Of a DNA stretch of 64,000 nucleotides, positions 1 through 11,381 are shown piece by piece. Position 1 is the stretch's first letter. Every line of letters begins with the position of its first letter. Below the pieces are notes generated by a model. The model was not told where the DNA came from, did no database searches, and saw nothing but the letters and a program-made list of their open reading frames with translations. The DNA lies in assembly GCA_035235625.1 (NCBI GenBank), contig CP141140.1, forward strand, positions 56,539,351-56,603,350. Direction: 5' to 3'. The stretch is from Saururus chinensis (lineage: Eukaryota; Streptophyta; Magnoliopsida; Piperales; Saururaceae). The position numbers and the translations under genes are program-made.

Positions 1-690
1 ATTATGTCTCTCTCACTATGAAGGATTTTCACTCATAAATCAATGGTGGATTGAGAAAATTTTAGGCAAAAGGTCTTTTATTTTTCTCAACTTGAATAAT
101 GATTTTCTTCTCTTCAATTTCGTCCATACCTAGCTCTTTTATAATATTTTATGTTGGTTAGGATAATAGAATTTAAAGTAAGAAATGACTTCATTCCAAA
201 ATTCTTAGACTAGGTACCTTAGGGTTCAAGTGATTAATCATTTCAACAAGCAATTGATTGATTACTATTTTTACCTAAACAAAATTATCAATCGTTCGAT
301 CCATTGAGCAGATGATCAATCAATGCCTGCCTCAATTTAAAATTTGAAAAATAGTCATTAAAAGATCGATATGTGCAAATCCTATGTTCAAAAGTGATCG
401 ATCCCTTATAAACAATTTTTTGGATTTTGACTTAGAATGTCTTAAAACTTCCAAAATCACTCAAATACATATTTAAACTTAATTCTAAGTGATTTGCGTA
501 TGTGAATGCGTATATTATACTTTCAAATATTTAACCACTTAATGTAGTTTTCATCCTTGAACTTTCAGAACACCTATACTCCTATTTTTCAAGTCTTTTA
601 TTTCCAAATTTAACTTAACCACAACTAAATCTAATCAGTCTTCAAATACTAAAATCATACATGAAGTTTTGACATTATTTTAATAATCAA
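1..690. other. AT-rich sequence, nothing recognised
   Basis: No coding similarity, tandem repeat or clear transposon terminus was seen here. It flanks the gypsy relic that starts at about 700 and may be part of the same decayed element. Confidence 0.4.
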
Positions 691-699
691 AATTAGTAA

Positions 700-2160
700 A
701 TTACATTACATATGACCTCGTAAGTTCTTACAAGGCCAATGGCCATGGCGATTGTCATGGCATTAGGACTTCTTGTGCCACATTCGATCACTAAAAGACC
801 CCTTCTTGAGAAGCACAGTAAGGGGAGGCAACAATAGAAATATATCCTATGATGAAATGACAATAGTACCCAGTTAGTGCCAAGCAACCACACAACACCT
901 TAAAGGAGGTGAGGACGGTTCAATCAATCATTTATTCAAGTTTTGTTGGATCAGTAAAAACGCTTGTAGCTAACATAATGTGACCCAAATAGTCAATTTG
1001 AGGTTACCTGAAGGAGCATCTACTAGCCGCTAACACCATAAAATAATATGTAAGTGTAACTCCCATGTGGCATTGTAGATTAAGATATCATCAAAGAAAA
1101 CCAACACAAAGCAGTGCAAATAGGGGTGAAACAAATCATTCATCAAGTTTTGGAAGGCAAATGATGCATTTGTCAAGCCGAAAAGAATAACCAAGAATTC
1201 AAAGTGACCATCATGAGTATGAAAAGTCAACTTTTGGACATTGAGTTGGTCCATCTGAATTGGTGATACCCAAAGTAAAGATCTAATATTGAGATAAATT
1301 TTGTGTTAGGCAACTCATCTAAGAGCTCTTCAATGACAAGGTTAGGATACTTATCTTTCTTTGTGATAGTATTGAGCACCTGATGATCCATACAAAACCT
1401 CTACATGTCATCTTTCTTATTGACCAACAATACTAGAGATGAATATGCATTGTGGCTATGACAGACAATGCCAAATTGAAGCATTTTTTACACAAGGCAT
1501 TCAATCTTAATTTTTTGACTGTGTGAGTAGTACAACCACACTTTAGCAAGGGACAATGTAGGGCATGACATGAATGGTGTGATCATGGGAGCTTGCTGGG
1601 GGAAGTCTTGCTAGCATTTGAAAATGCCCAAGCACTTGGCGAGGAGATTGCAAGACACAGGAAAGGGGCACAACCTCTTTTGGGCTAGTTGGGAATAAAT
1701 AGAGGAGAATTCCCTAGGCCAAATAGCAAACAAGGAAATCCACAAATTGGATGGACTAAAGTGTGTACCAGGGGGAGATCCTTGGATGTAGATGAACCAC
1801 TCCTATGGTGAAATCCATGAGCATTTTTCAAAAGTTCTATGTGACATCCCCAACTTCTAGGAGTCATTGAAGCCCTAGGACGATGTCAAGCTCTTTCGTG
1901 GGAAGGAGTAATATATCCATTGTGAAGGAATGGCCTGGGATATTGAGCTCTATATAAGGACATACGCATGTGATGAGAGGGTATTTGTCATCCCTAATAA
2001 GTACATCAAAGGGCTCCAAGGCGGCAATGTGGCAGCCTAGGCATTGAGAAATGCGGTCATTGATGAAGTTGTGCATGTTGCTTTTGTCAATGATGATTAC
2101 CACCCATTGCTTCATCATGAGCCCGTGCACGCGCAAGGTCTAAGGAGTGTAGGCACCCAA
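700..2160 (-). mobile_element. Ty3/gypsy retrotransposon pol relic (fossil)
   Basis: Read on the minus strand, this holds in order an aspartic-protease-like region (about 2136-1864, ending in a DIVLG-type motif), a linker, and a reverse transcriptase region (about 1500-1030) with recognisable gypsy blocks: the KKD / MDH / NTITKKDKYP stretch, the FGLTNA stretch and the FFDDILIY active-site block. A short 'YLGH' and 'LTGYY' stretch follows toward 880. Order and motifs fit Ty3/gypsy pol. It is broken, with many interruptions, and no LTRs could be assigned, so it looks old. Confidence 0.85.
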
Positions 2161-2164
2161 AAGA

Positions 2165-3622
2165 TCATGAACGTAAATCTCCAATGGGTCTAGGGATGAG
2201 GAGGGCAAGGTGGTGGCATTGGCATCCTTCAGGTCCTCATCATCCAACCATTAGTAGAATGGTAGGGTGATTGGGCATAATACAATTATCATAGTTGTAC
2301 CAAAAATTATCTTACATGTCCCTAAGCATTAGGGCAGTCGCCTGTGAGACTTTAGATAGGGCCATTAGCAAGAAGTTCATGACACTCCATAAGTAGCCCA
2401 AAGCGTTATAGTGCTAATTGTGTTGAATATCTTAGGTCAAGCACTTAGAAGAGCAATTGGACTTATAATTGTGGCGGAATTCTCTTCTATTTCTAGGGAT
2501 TCCGCCTATTTTGATTTAGTAGAAATAGGGTTGAATGAAAAAGTTTCAAGGAATTAAAAAATTTGATGGAAGTGAGATTCTTAGCCAATTTTGATAGAAT
2601 CACCAAATTACCGAATCTCTTAATGAGGTAATTATGCCAATTCAAGCTCCCCAACCCTCGTTTTAGAATTATGAATTCTACTACTTTTTAACTATTACCC
2701 CTAAAATGTGTCATATAAGTAGACCTTATTTAAGAAGTTTAAAATAACTTACCCATTAGTCTTATTTGGTAGAGCATGTTACTTACTAAAATGCATGAAT
2801 TCGTGTCTGAGAGTTAAAGTTACATGCATTGAAAAATTAAGAAATAGGTTGGAAGTTCTATTTAAATTTATTTAAAAAAATCCATTACCAACTTAGATTA
2901 TGATTTTTCAAAGAAATTTAATTTAATTTTTAAATAAATTTTGTATCTGAACAGCCCCATCTCACGTGTTTTACTTCCTTATACAACAATAAATAGCAAA
3001 AATAGAAGGATGTACAAATTTAATGGACATGGCATGATGTTGGATGTCATGCCCTAGTAGATACTTGTCCGGTAGACCCTCAATTCATAACTTTCAGGCA
3101 ATTATTTCAAAGAAAGGTGCTATTTAGACCCTGGTTTTTTCCTATGTCCCCCAAAAAAGTGTAAATATGGTTTTTCTTACTTTATTACCTCATGTTTCCC
3201 CCTTCATTTTACTCATCCTTCCCTTGCTACATTAAACTCCTCTTTTCTTCCCTCTCCCCCACTGTTTCTTGAGTCTATCCATCTTAGAAACCTCTCATAA
3301 TCACCTGCCGGAATTTGGATTCAAGTAAGGTGCATCAACGTGAATAAACATGGCATTCAACTCCCTGTTATAGCAAGAATATAATTGTGTCCTATGTCAT
3401 ACACGCACTGAGGTTCTACCCCCGTCCCTTGCAGTTGTGGTTTTCCCATCCGTGGTTTCCTTTTACTAAGTTCAACATCTTCTTCTACCCCTTGAAGGTA
3501 ATCCACTTCATCACTTGTAGTATTAGGGAGACGGACCTCTCTCGGGTTTTCATCCACTCCTGAGTCATTTGGTTTCAAAGAAACAAGCTTACAGTAGGGG
3601 CCTCTTCTCGGTCCTCCGAGGA
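2165..3622. other. Intergenic, nothing recognised
   Basis: AT-rich with a pyrimidine-rich patch at about 3190-3290. An open frame on the minus strand (3357-3578) has no ATG start and no family I recognise, so it is not called a gene. This tract could be remains of the upstream (gag) side of the gypsy relic, but no motif shows that. Confidence 0.35.
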
Positions 3623-3630
3623 GTTGTTGT

Positions 3631-4495
3631 TAGGGATGTCAATGGGTAGGGTATGGGTCGGGTAAGGCTTTACCCATACCCATACCCGCTTCCAAAAATT
3701 TTACTCATACCCTACCCATTACCCATTTCCGCATTCATTACCCATATCCTACCCATTACCCATTACCATTGGGTAAATAGGCAGGTAAATGGGCGGGTAA
3801 TGGGTAAACGACTAAGCAATTAATAAACAAAAATAACAACAATTATATATGTTAAAAGTCTATTCAAAGTACAAAAAAATTAATCTAATTTAAACTTATA
3901 AGGACCTCACAATTCATATAAAAAAATAAAACATAATAAAAATCTAACACCTTATATAAATTAGATAATTAAAAATGCTAAGACTCAAAGATGTTTTTAT
4001 TATTCTAAATTTTCTGACTCATTATACCAAAATGCTACAAGATGCACCCTTTTTATATAAAAATCAAAGATAAAAAAGATTTACCAAATTCTCTTCCATT
4101 TTCTCTATAAGAAGTTTGCATTATAAGTTTATATATATTTTTCAAAATCCTTCTATCCAATGTATCACTCAGTGGTTGGTCAATCGCCAAGAGAGACAAG
4201 AGGAAGCCGGGTTAGTCGCCGGGATAAAGGATCAAGAGAAATAATAGAAAAGAAGTATTGTGTCAAGCCACCACTGCCCTATGCCCTGTTCTCCATCCCA
4301 AAGTTTGTGGCTTGTTGATCAAAAGAAAACAGTCAATGTCAGGTGGGTAGTAGGTACTTACTTTAGGCATTTGAGTTGGGTTAGGCGGGTTACTAGGATT
4401 GGGCATTTGGGCTAGACTGGTTATTGGGCCGGGGACTGTGGTAGTGGGTAAATTATAAGTATATATAAATAATTAAACATAAGAATGGTGATGAG

Positions 4496-4590
<95 letters not shown>

Positions 4591-4759
4591 CGGGTAATGG
4601 GTATGGATAAGGGGTTACCCATACCCTACCCACGTATTAAATAGGCGGGTAAAATTACCCACTTAATTTACTCTTTACCTATTTATTAATTACCCGTTCT
4701 CAAATTTCGAATTGGGCGAATGAATAAAGTGGGTAAATGGTTACTCATTGACAACCCTA
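3631..4759. mobile_element. Non-autonomous hAT element (MITE-like), 1.13 kb
   Basis: The ends form an inverted repeat: the left end reads TAGGGATGTCAATGGGTA and the reverse complement of the right end reads TAGGGTTGTCAATGAGTA. The flanks are GTTGTTGT (3623-3630) and ATTGTTGT (4760-4767), a 7/8 match for the 8-bp target duplication of hAT elements. The interior is rich in GGGTAATGGGTA-type subterminal repeats on both sides and has no transposase. A long AT dinucleotide run lies near its right end. Confidence 0.85.
4498..4588. repeat. AT dinucleotide microsatellite
   Basis: About 90 bp of uninterrupted AT repeat inside the hAT element at 3631-4759. Likely length-variable between individuals. 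The open frame across it is only the repeat read as Tyr-Ile. Confidence 0.95.
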
Positions 4760-4767
4760 ATTGTTGT

Positions 4768-5640
4768 TTTGGGCCTCTTAGAAGAGAGGAATCACTCCCT
4801 ACGTACGCCTTTCGTTGGGAGCTAGCTACCCACCCAACCTCTTATACCCCCCACCCTTTGGCGAGATCGAGATCAAAGTCGACGGATCAAACAGTCTTTG
4901 ACGACCTGCACTTGTCGGGGGCGGGTATCTGTGCTCGCGATAGTGCCAAGGTGGTGCTTGCCTGTTCTAGTTACTGTTAGGATGGTGCTTGCCTGTTAGG
5001 ATGGTGCTTGCATCTTCTAGTTTCCTGAGCTCGGACATTTTTTACTGGGCAAGACCGAGATCCTTGCTCTTATCTTAGTCGTCTCTTTTGTGCAGGATAG
5101 GGGACTGCCTCTCCCCATCACCATGTTTAGGGAGCGTTCTTCTGTGGAGAGTAAACTCAGCTCCCTCATGGACGTGCCCCGTTCTCCAAGTTGAGTTTTT
5201 TCTAGACTGGAGCCTTCTCTTTTGTAAAGACGGAGAGGGAGGGAAGCAACGCCGCTCACTGCGAAGCTAGGCAAACGAAAAATGTTCCTCGCTCCCCACA
5301 CCTACAGAGTTCTTGACATCCTCCCTTCTAGCTCTCTATTCTTGAGATCCTCCTCTTAGCCGTTTGTATTGACAACTCTGGCGGTCTACTGTAGCTTGCT
5401 AGTTTGCTCTACCGTCATTAAAAAAATAAGAGACCTGATGGCCCAACTTGAAGGCAATAGCATCTCTCAGCTTTGTGAGAAACTGCCGGCATTTACTAAT
5501 TATCTGGTACAACCTTCTTCACTAAGCCAAAATCTTAAGTCAGGCCAGCATAGACTCGGTTTAGATTTATATGAATCTTCATTCATACATTCAAGATGAA
5601 ATCAAAATGCTTCAAAAAAGTTTTTGCACCTGATTTTATT
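4768..5640. other. Intergenic, somewhat GC-richer, unrecognised
   Basis: About 4860-5300 is GC-richer than its surroundings and open in several frames, but none gives a recognisable protein. A short phrase (GGTGGTGCTTGCCTGTT and variants) occurs three times at about 4950-5010. It could be an old retroelement fragment; I cannot support that. Confidence 0.3.
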
Positions 5641-5964
5641 ACAACATCGACAAGAAGACTACCAAGTAAACCATAAAAATCTCCTGGTAGTGCATCAAAA
5701 AGTAGGCAGCTACCAGATTTTAAATTCATTACATCACACAAACACCACTACGGAATCCAAAAGCTAATTACCATTCCTCTCCACATTAGCGCTGCAACTG
5801 CAATTAAAAAAACAGTCACAGTGCAGCAGCTACAGGAGATGACTTGTCATCCGTCCCTCATCCAATAAAAACAAGTGAGGGACCTACAAAACGCCTACTA
5901 ATCAAGATTAAGAAACAAACACGAGCATCTAATCACAGTTGTAAACATGAGAAAGCTGCACTAC
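5625..5964 (-). other. Probable 3'-UTR of the ERF gene
   Basis: Downstream of the ERF stop codon (minus strand) the sequence is non-coding. An AATAAAAT-like poly(A) signal lies at about 5632-5640, which would give a 3'-UTR of roughly 330 nt. This is inferred from position and motif only. Confidence 0.35.
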
Positions 5965-7062
5965 TTAGGCAGCGAGAATGGACTCCCAGTCTATCTCAAG
6001 TGATGGCAACTTCTGCAACAGAAAATTATCGGGCTCGCCCCACGCACCCTGCTCCTCCTCTGTGAAGTCCGGGAACTGCACCTCCGACGCCGGCGAAGAC
6101 CCCGCCGACTCGTCCGACTCGCTGCTCTCCGACACCTTCCCGCTGTCCGACGACAAACCCATGTCCGCCACCGTCTCCACGCCCTTCTTCTTCGCGCTCG
6201 CAGGCCTGGCACGGCCGCCTGATCTCTGCGAATTCGCCAGGCCCTCGCAGATGGCCTGAAGCTTGGCGTCGACAGGCGATTGGGGGACGGGGCTTCCAGT
6301 GGCGGAGGCGTGGATTGCCTGGTGGTGGCGGAGGTCGGGGAAGTTGAGGCGGGCGAGGTCTCCGCGGAGCTTGTAGGCGGCGCGGTCGTAGGCGAGGGCG
6401 GCCTCGTCGGCGGTGTCGAAAGTGCCAAGCCAGAGGCGGGTCCGGTTCTTAGGCAGCCGGATCTCCGCCACCCACTTGCCCCAGTGCCGCTGCCGGACAC
6501 CCCGGTAGAGCTTCGTTGGCTTCGCCGGCGAGGCGCCTGCCGCTCGCTTCATCGGGATGGCTCGCGGGCCCAGGTAGTTCAAGGCCAGATGACACCGCTG
6601 CTCCTGCTGGTACTGGTACTGGTTGCAATAGGTAGGAGTGGAGTTGGAAAACAGGCCCATCTGGTACTGGAGCTGAAGCTCGCTGGCCTCGAGAGGGTTC
6701 AAGAGGTTGAGGCCATCGGAGCGAGGTTGGAACGGGTAAAATACTTGAGGATGATGAATCTGGCTGGTGCTGGTGGTGGTAGAAGTGGAACAGGGGTCTG
6801 AGAGGAGGGGAGACTGGGAAGAAGTGGGGGAAGGGAAGTAGAAGGGAGATGGAGGAGAGTAAGAGGAAGAAGAGGAGGGAGAAGGAGAAGCAGAAGAGAA
6901 GGAGAAGGAGGAGGAGGGGGAGGGGGAAAGGGTATCGATGGAGGAGGGATGAGAAACACCATTAATAAAAGGTTCAAGTGCTTTCATGAGCTCCTTCTCC
7001 CCAAAGGGGTCACAGAAAACATGCCTGCTGCTGCTACTGTAAATATCTACAGCTGTGGCCAT
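5965..7062 (-). CDS. AP2/ERF transcription factor, DREB A-6 (RAP2.4-like) type
   Basis: Encodes 365 residues in one exon. It should be a nuclear DNA-binding regulator of DRE/GCC-type promoter elements; A-6 relatives such as RAP2.4 act in light, ethylene, drought and wound responses. The AP2 domain is at residues 185-242 ([18 protein letters not shown] ... [23 protein letters not shown] ... ARLNFP). The DREB-type Val at domain position 14 is present and position 19 is Leu, as in A-6 members. The N-terminal ELMKALEPF block and the C-terminal [12 protein letters not shown] block are also typical of that subgroup. Between them lie a Ser/Pro-rich low-complexity tract (about 38-100) and an acidic/Ser-rich tail (about 300-345) that may activate transcription. 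The start is ATG at 7062-7060 (G at -3, G at +4); the longer frame to 7086 begins at TTG and is not used. The leader up to the TATA box has no ATG. Confidence 0.93.
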   Translation of the reverse strand: MATAVDIYSSSSRHVFCDPFGEKELMKALEPFINGVSHPSSIDTLSPSPSSSFSFSSASPSPSSSSSYSPPSPFYFPSPTSSQSPLLSDPCSTSTTTSTSQIHHPQVFYPFQPRSDGLNLLNPLEASELQLQYQMGLFSNSTPTYCNQYQYQQEQRCHLALNYLGPRAIPMKRAAGASPAKPTKLYRGVRQRHWGKWVAEIRLPKNRTRLWLGTFDTADEAALAYDRAAYKLRGDLARLNFPDLRHHQAIHASATGSPVPQSPVDAKLQAICEGLANSQRSGGRARPASAKKKGVETVADMGLSSDSGKVSESSESDESAGSSPASEVQFPDFTEEEQGAWGEPDNFLLQKLPSLEIDWESILAA

Positions 7063-7600
7063 GGCTGTTTCTCTTGTTCTTTTCAAAAATGATTTTTTTC
7101 AAAATATTGGACCAAAAACTAGTGGTAAAAAAAAAAAACAGAAGCAAAAGCCAAGGATTCAAAAAAGATCAACTTGGGCTAATGCCTGCACAAATTGCTA
7201 AACAGAAACAGAGTGATATATCAGAAGATAAAAGGAAAGATATACCCCCTTAGCTACAACACCAACAAAAGATCAAATCAAGGATCAAAATATAAAAAAA
7301 AAAACCCTCGTAATTGATCGATTTCTTTAAATTATAAAAAAAACAGTAGAATACGAGCCTGTTCTGAATCACCTGACTCCCGAGAGAAAAACCAACCAGG
7401 CCTTGCTTTACCAGGGAAGGCAGATAAAGACAGAAAGGGATTCTGAGAAACGGGATGTTACAGAGGGAGAGGGAGGGGGAGGGGAGGAAGAAGAAGAAGA
7501 TCGAATTGAAACAATAGACTCTTTTGTGCGGAAATGGCTTTCTGGGTCTCTCGGCCACAATTTTTTCGGCTTTGTGAGAGGTGCTCGTCAGCCTCTGGTC

Positions 7601-7608
7601 TTATATAG
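7601..7608 (-). promoter_or_regulatory. TATA box of the ERF gene
   Basis: On the minus strand the sequence reads CTATATAA, 540 bp upstream of the ATG. Transcription would start near 7570, giving an AU/GA-rich leader of about 500 nt without any upstream ATG. Possible donor (CAG|GTGATT, about 7365) and acceptor (TTTGTGCAG, about 7190) sites leave room for a 5'-UTR intron. An ACACGT (ABRE-like core) lies upstream at about 7704. Confidence 0.55.
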
Positions 7609-7639
7609 GCCCCCACTCTCTCCATTAATTAAATAACTA

Positions 7640-8320
7640 TTCGATGATCACCACTTAATTAATGTTAAGCAAAGATTAGACTATTTTAACCAATAATAGA
7701 TCGACACGTATTGTAATTTGAAGCTGAAACTGGCAGATGGAAGTGCGGTTACCGGCGCGTGTCGTTCTTGTCGTAATGGGAAAGTTCATTCCTTTTGACT
7801 CCCTATTCTGATTAGATTTACATTTTTTAATCAGTTTTTTTCTAAAGAATGAATTCGGCCGTACTTGGCTGACTGGCTGGCTCAAGTACTCAACTCAACC
7901 GACGGCACCGTCTCAAGGCCACTCGGCTGGACGAGGACCGGTCTGTTGAGCTGAGCCAGGTCCTGGTTTGCTGGTTGTCCGGTAGAATTACTGCTCTTTC
8001 CGGTTCAACCCAATTTTTATAGTGCATAAAATTGAGGAAAGAATAATATACGAGAGAGGTCTGCATGGGGATATGCTTTATGAGCCGTTTGATCAAGATT
8101 TAATGGTAAAAAGGTATAAAATCAGTATGTCTCTTAAGTTGAGTTATGTAGGCTCATACAATTGTGCGTGAGTTATGGCATATATAAACAAGGCTTATTT
8201 AGAAAGATAATATTTATATAATAAAAACTCTTATATTAGTTCTAGTTAAACTTAACAAGTGAGCTCAAATTAACTTTGTATGAGGTTTATTTGTTATATT
8301 TTAAATTTAAGGTTTAATAT
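7640..8320. other. ERF upstream region, no gene
   Basis: Non-coding. The first part should be the ERF promoter. From about 8100 the sequence becomes AT-rich with short GAGCTC/GAGTTGAG-type phrases typical of decayed MITEs, but I could not place ends. Confidence 0.35.
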
Positions 8321-8329
8321 TAATTTATA

Positions 8330-8568
8330 CTCTCTCATCTTATATTAATAGGTTTATTTAGTAAAAAAATTGTCATATATTATTAGCTTTATTTTATTTA
8401 ACTTAAGTATTGAGTACTTAAAAAAGAGTATTATTAACATATTTTCTTTTAATTATACGTACATTTTACTTTTAAATAAAAATTATTATTTTTATATAAT
8501 ATAATTACTATTATTAATTGAAGAAATATTATAATAATTTAATGATCTCAACCTCTACGCTGAGTGAG
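8330..8568. mobile_element. Stowaway-like (Tc1/mariner) MITE
   Basis: The left end CTCTCTCATCTTATATTAATAGG follows a TA, and the reverse complement of the right end, CTCACTCAGCGTAGAGG, is also bounded by TA. This matches Stowaway-type termini (CTCCCTCCGTCCC...) in altered form and the TA target duplication. About 239 bp, AT-rich, no coding. The termini differ at several positions, so it is an old copy. Confidence 0.5.
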
Positions 8569-8570
8569 TA

Positions 8571-10772
8571 TAGGTGGGTTCGAATTTTCCACTAGCTAAG
8601 TCAAACCTAAGTCAAATTTGAGTTAAACCGAGCTTGTAACGAACTCAAGTTTGAACTGAGTTGGCTTTACACTACAAGCCGGCTCGACTCATTAAAAGTT
8701 ATATAACTAACACTTTTTAGGGGAAAGCCCATTGATTTAGTAGAGAATCCATCCTTACACTTTGAAGTTTGAGCCATGCTTTTATGAAATTAATAGAATA
8801 AACAAAATTTAAATTCAAACCAGTCTCTTATAAAAAAAAACACTTTTTCATTATATTAATAGTTATATTAAAATTTTAATATAAATTAAAATTATTTTAT
8901 TTTAAAAAATGATGAAATTACCCGATGAACCCATCGTAATTGGGCCACAATTTCACTGAATAGGATAAATTTGGCGATCTATAGTGCAGCCAAGTGCCCA
9001 AAACTAAAGCCATAAAATGCATAGATCACAAACTCCACTTGTCTAACATTTATCATGATCATTTTGCAGGCCACTAACCAAGTGTTTATCCTTATGTAGG
9101 TGAAGCCGTGAAGGTGAATTACCCATAGAGGAGGGTCACATCACAAGTAGAGAAGCTTCTGGCAGCTCAGTTCAGCTTGATTAGATTAGACGATCAATCA
9201 GGAAAGCTCTCTTCCTATCCCTTACATCATTTACTGCCAAATCTACAATACTAGTGGGACCAACAGTGAAATGAACCAATGAGAGTGATGTGTTTGTCCA
9301 CTTTCCCTTCTTTCATCACATGCACACCCACCCCCATAACCCCAATCTAATTAATCCAATTAATGTAATCCAAATTCAATGTGGGCACAAAACTCTCCCC
9401 CACTTAATCATTTGGCATCATATGCGGTTTAGGGATAAGGCAACCCCGTCATTAACTTCATCTTCTTTTATATTCTATTAATAAAAGAATTGGACACACC
9501 TTTTCCAATGTCTAAACTTAGTTAATTATAAAAAAAAATTGTACAAAGCATAAGTTTACGCGTGTCATTACAAGCTCAGACATCATAATATCTGATGACA
9601 CAAGAAGGTAAAATTTAATTTTGTACCTTAAAAAATTATTTGCGTTGTAGGATTACAATTTAATGGTGCACGTTGCCCGAAATAATACGTTGGATTCAGC
9701 CGAGCAGCTGACCAACTAATGCGGCTTCTCGTCATCCTACCATGGATGATGGCTAGGTTAAATTTGAGCCCCTGGCCCTGAGCCACTCCTCCTTCCGTGT
9801 ACAAATAGGACAACGCATTCGTCGGTCACGACGCATGGGTTGAGAAAAAGCGATTAATTTCGCTGCCGCGTTTAGTTAAGAAAAGTGTTTTTTGGCCTTT
9901 TCTTTAAGGAAAATGAGGATGCTGCCGGTTGTGAAACGAATCCGGACGCCGGATTGGCTTGCTAGCGAGGAATCAAAAGGTGGACTGGTGGAGTGCTTGT
10001 TAGGGTTAAAGAAAGTCAAAAGAAGCGGGAGCAGTGGGGGCCAGCCTAGCCTCTGTGGGTTCATGAAAGAGGTGAGACTTGACAGTTCCCTCCAGCCATG
10101 GTTTTTTTAACGTGCAAGGTATCTTGATGGTTGACATTTTACTCAACCGGTTTCACATTGTAGGTTAAGATTTTTAATATTCGATTCTGATCATAAACCT
10201 AGCGTAAAGAATGTATGATAACTTTTTATTTATAAAATTGATGATACATATACTAGATTACATTTAGTATCAGGTACTAATATGCACTTACATATGTGTG
10301 CCGTACATCTCAAATATCAATGATTTTTATGTATTTCTTAACTCATTATCATAAGAAAACATGAAAAATTCTTCCAAGGTAATATGCATAATACCAATTT
10401 CATTTTCTAGGAAGTGGATACTACCAAGCAAGCAAAGTTACTTTTTTATTTAAATTTTACAGACTTGAGTTTTGTTTGATAAATCTGAACCTAGTTGAAG
10501 TCCGAGTAATTTTTAGATTGGTTGGTAACATAACTCAACGGTGTGAAAGCGACCTGATGATTAAACTAAAAGGCTCAAAGGTGAATTCACTTGTATCAAA
10601 ACGGAATACAAATACAAACTGTGCTTATCCAAATGGATCTTAATTCTGATAACTACCTTTCATTAGCATATAACACTATATGTGTGGATAACTTATACCA
10701 CATGAGTGTTTAGTCATCCACATCATAATGAGGCGAATCTGGCAATGATGACACACGAAAGAGCTTACCTAG
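8571..10772. other. Intergenic, nothing recognised
   Basis: At 8570-8700 there are GAGTT/GAGCTTG phrases of a decayed repeat. The rest, including a GC-richer patch at about 9640-10110, gives no recognisable protein on either strand. Confidence 0.35.
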
Positions 10773-10780
10773 CTTGCATG

Positions 10781-11091
10781 TAGGGATGTTATTCGGGTTA
10801 AGTAAATAGTAAATTTGATGGGTTAGGTTTAATTTTTAAAAATTAATTTAAATAGCGGGTTTGGGTTTTAGGTGATCTAATGACTCGACCTGAATATAAA
10901 TATAAAATTTAAATTTTTTAATATTATTTTAAAAAAAAATTAAAAATATTATTTCAAAATTAATTTTTTTATTTTATGTGGATTAAATAGGTTGGGTTTG
11001 GGTTAAGTCGGGTCGAATTTGGTTCGGGTTACAATTTTCTTATGTAGTATCGGGTTCAGATTTGACAAAATCCGACCCAGTGGTATTACTA
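10781..11091. mobile_element. hAT MITE, 311 bp
   Basis: Left end TAGGGATGTTATTCGGGTT; the reverse complement of the right end reads TAGTAATACCACTGGGTCGG. Flanks are CTTGCATG (10773-10780) and TTTGCATG (11092-11099), 7/8 identical, as expected for an 8-bp hAT duplication. The interior is AT-rich with GGGTTTGGGTT-type subterminal repeats. Its terminus resembles that of the element at 3631. Confidence 0.75.
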
Positions 11092-11201
11092 TTTGCATGG
11101 TTGTGCTGACAAGCTATTGTGTGTGAGGTCAGTTATTATGTGTGAGGTTCTACTAGGCAGGGGCAAAAAATGGAGGCCGGATATGAGTTGCCCTAGGCAG
11201 G

Positions 11202-11372
11202 GGAAGTAAATTTTATGTTTCCTGCTTACACTATGAGCTTAGCATAAGATATACATAAGAGTTTTTCATCTATAATATGTATTAACATATACGTCATCGA
11301 TCCTAAATGTTAAGGGTTCTTATATGTAACTTATTCCAGGCTCATTATTAATAAAAAAATAAAATATACTTC
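11202..11372. mobile_element. Mutator-type MITE (family B), degenerate copy
   Basis: A 171-bp near-palindrome. The left arm carries ATGAGCTTAGCATAAGATAT and the reverse complement of the right arm ATGAGCCTGGAATAAGTTAC. Flanks CTAGGCAGG (11193-11201) and TTAGACAGG (11373-11381) match at 7 of 9 bases, the size of a MULE target duplication. Related copies lie at 32170-32350 and 61576-61789. Confidence 0.6.
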
Positions 11373-11381
11373 TTAGACAGG

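Noticed and set aside
4421-4633. Open frame of Tyr-Ile repeats
   Set aside because: It is the AT microsatellite read as protein.
5991-6977. Several long open frames overlapping the ERF gene on both strands
   Set aside because: They are shadows of the GC-rich ERF coding sequence; only the frame with the AP2 domain has family support.
7063-7086. Eight extra N-terminal residues on the ERF protein
   Set aside because: The upstream 'start' is TTG. The first ATG is at 7062-7060, in good context, and [11 protein letters not shown] matches the usual start of the subgroup.
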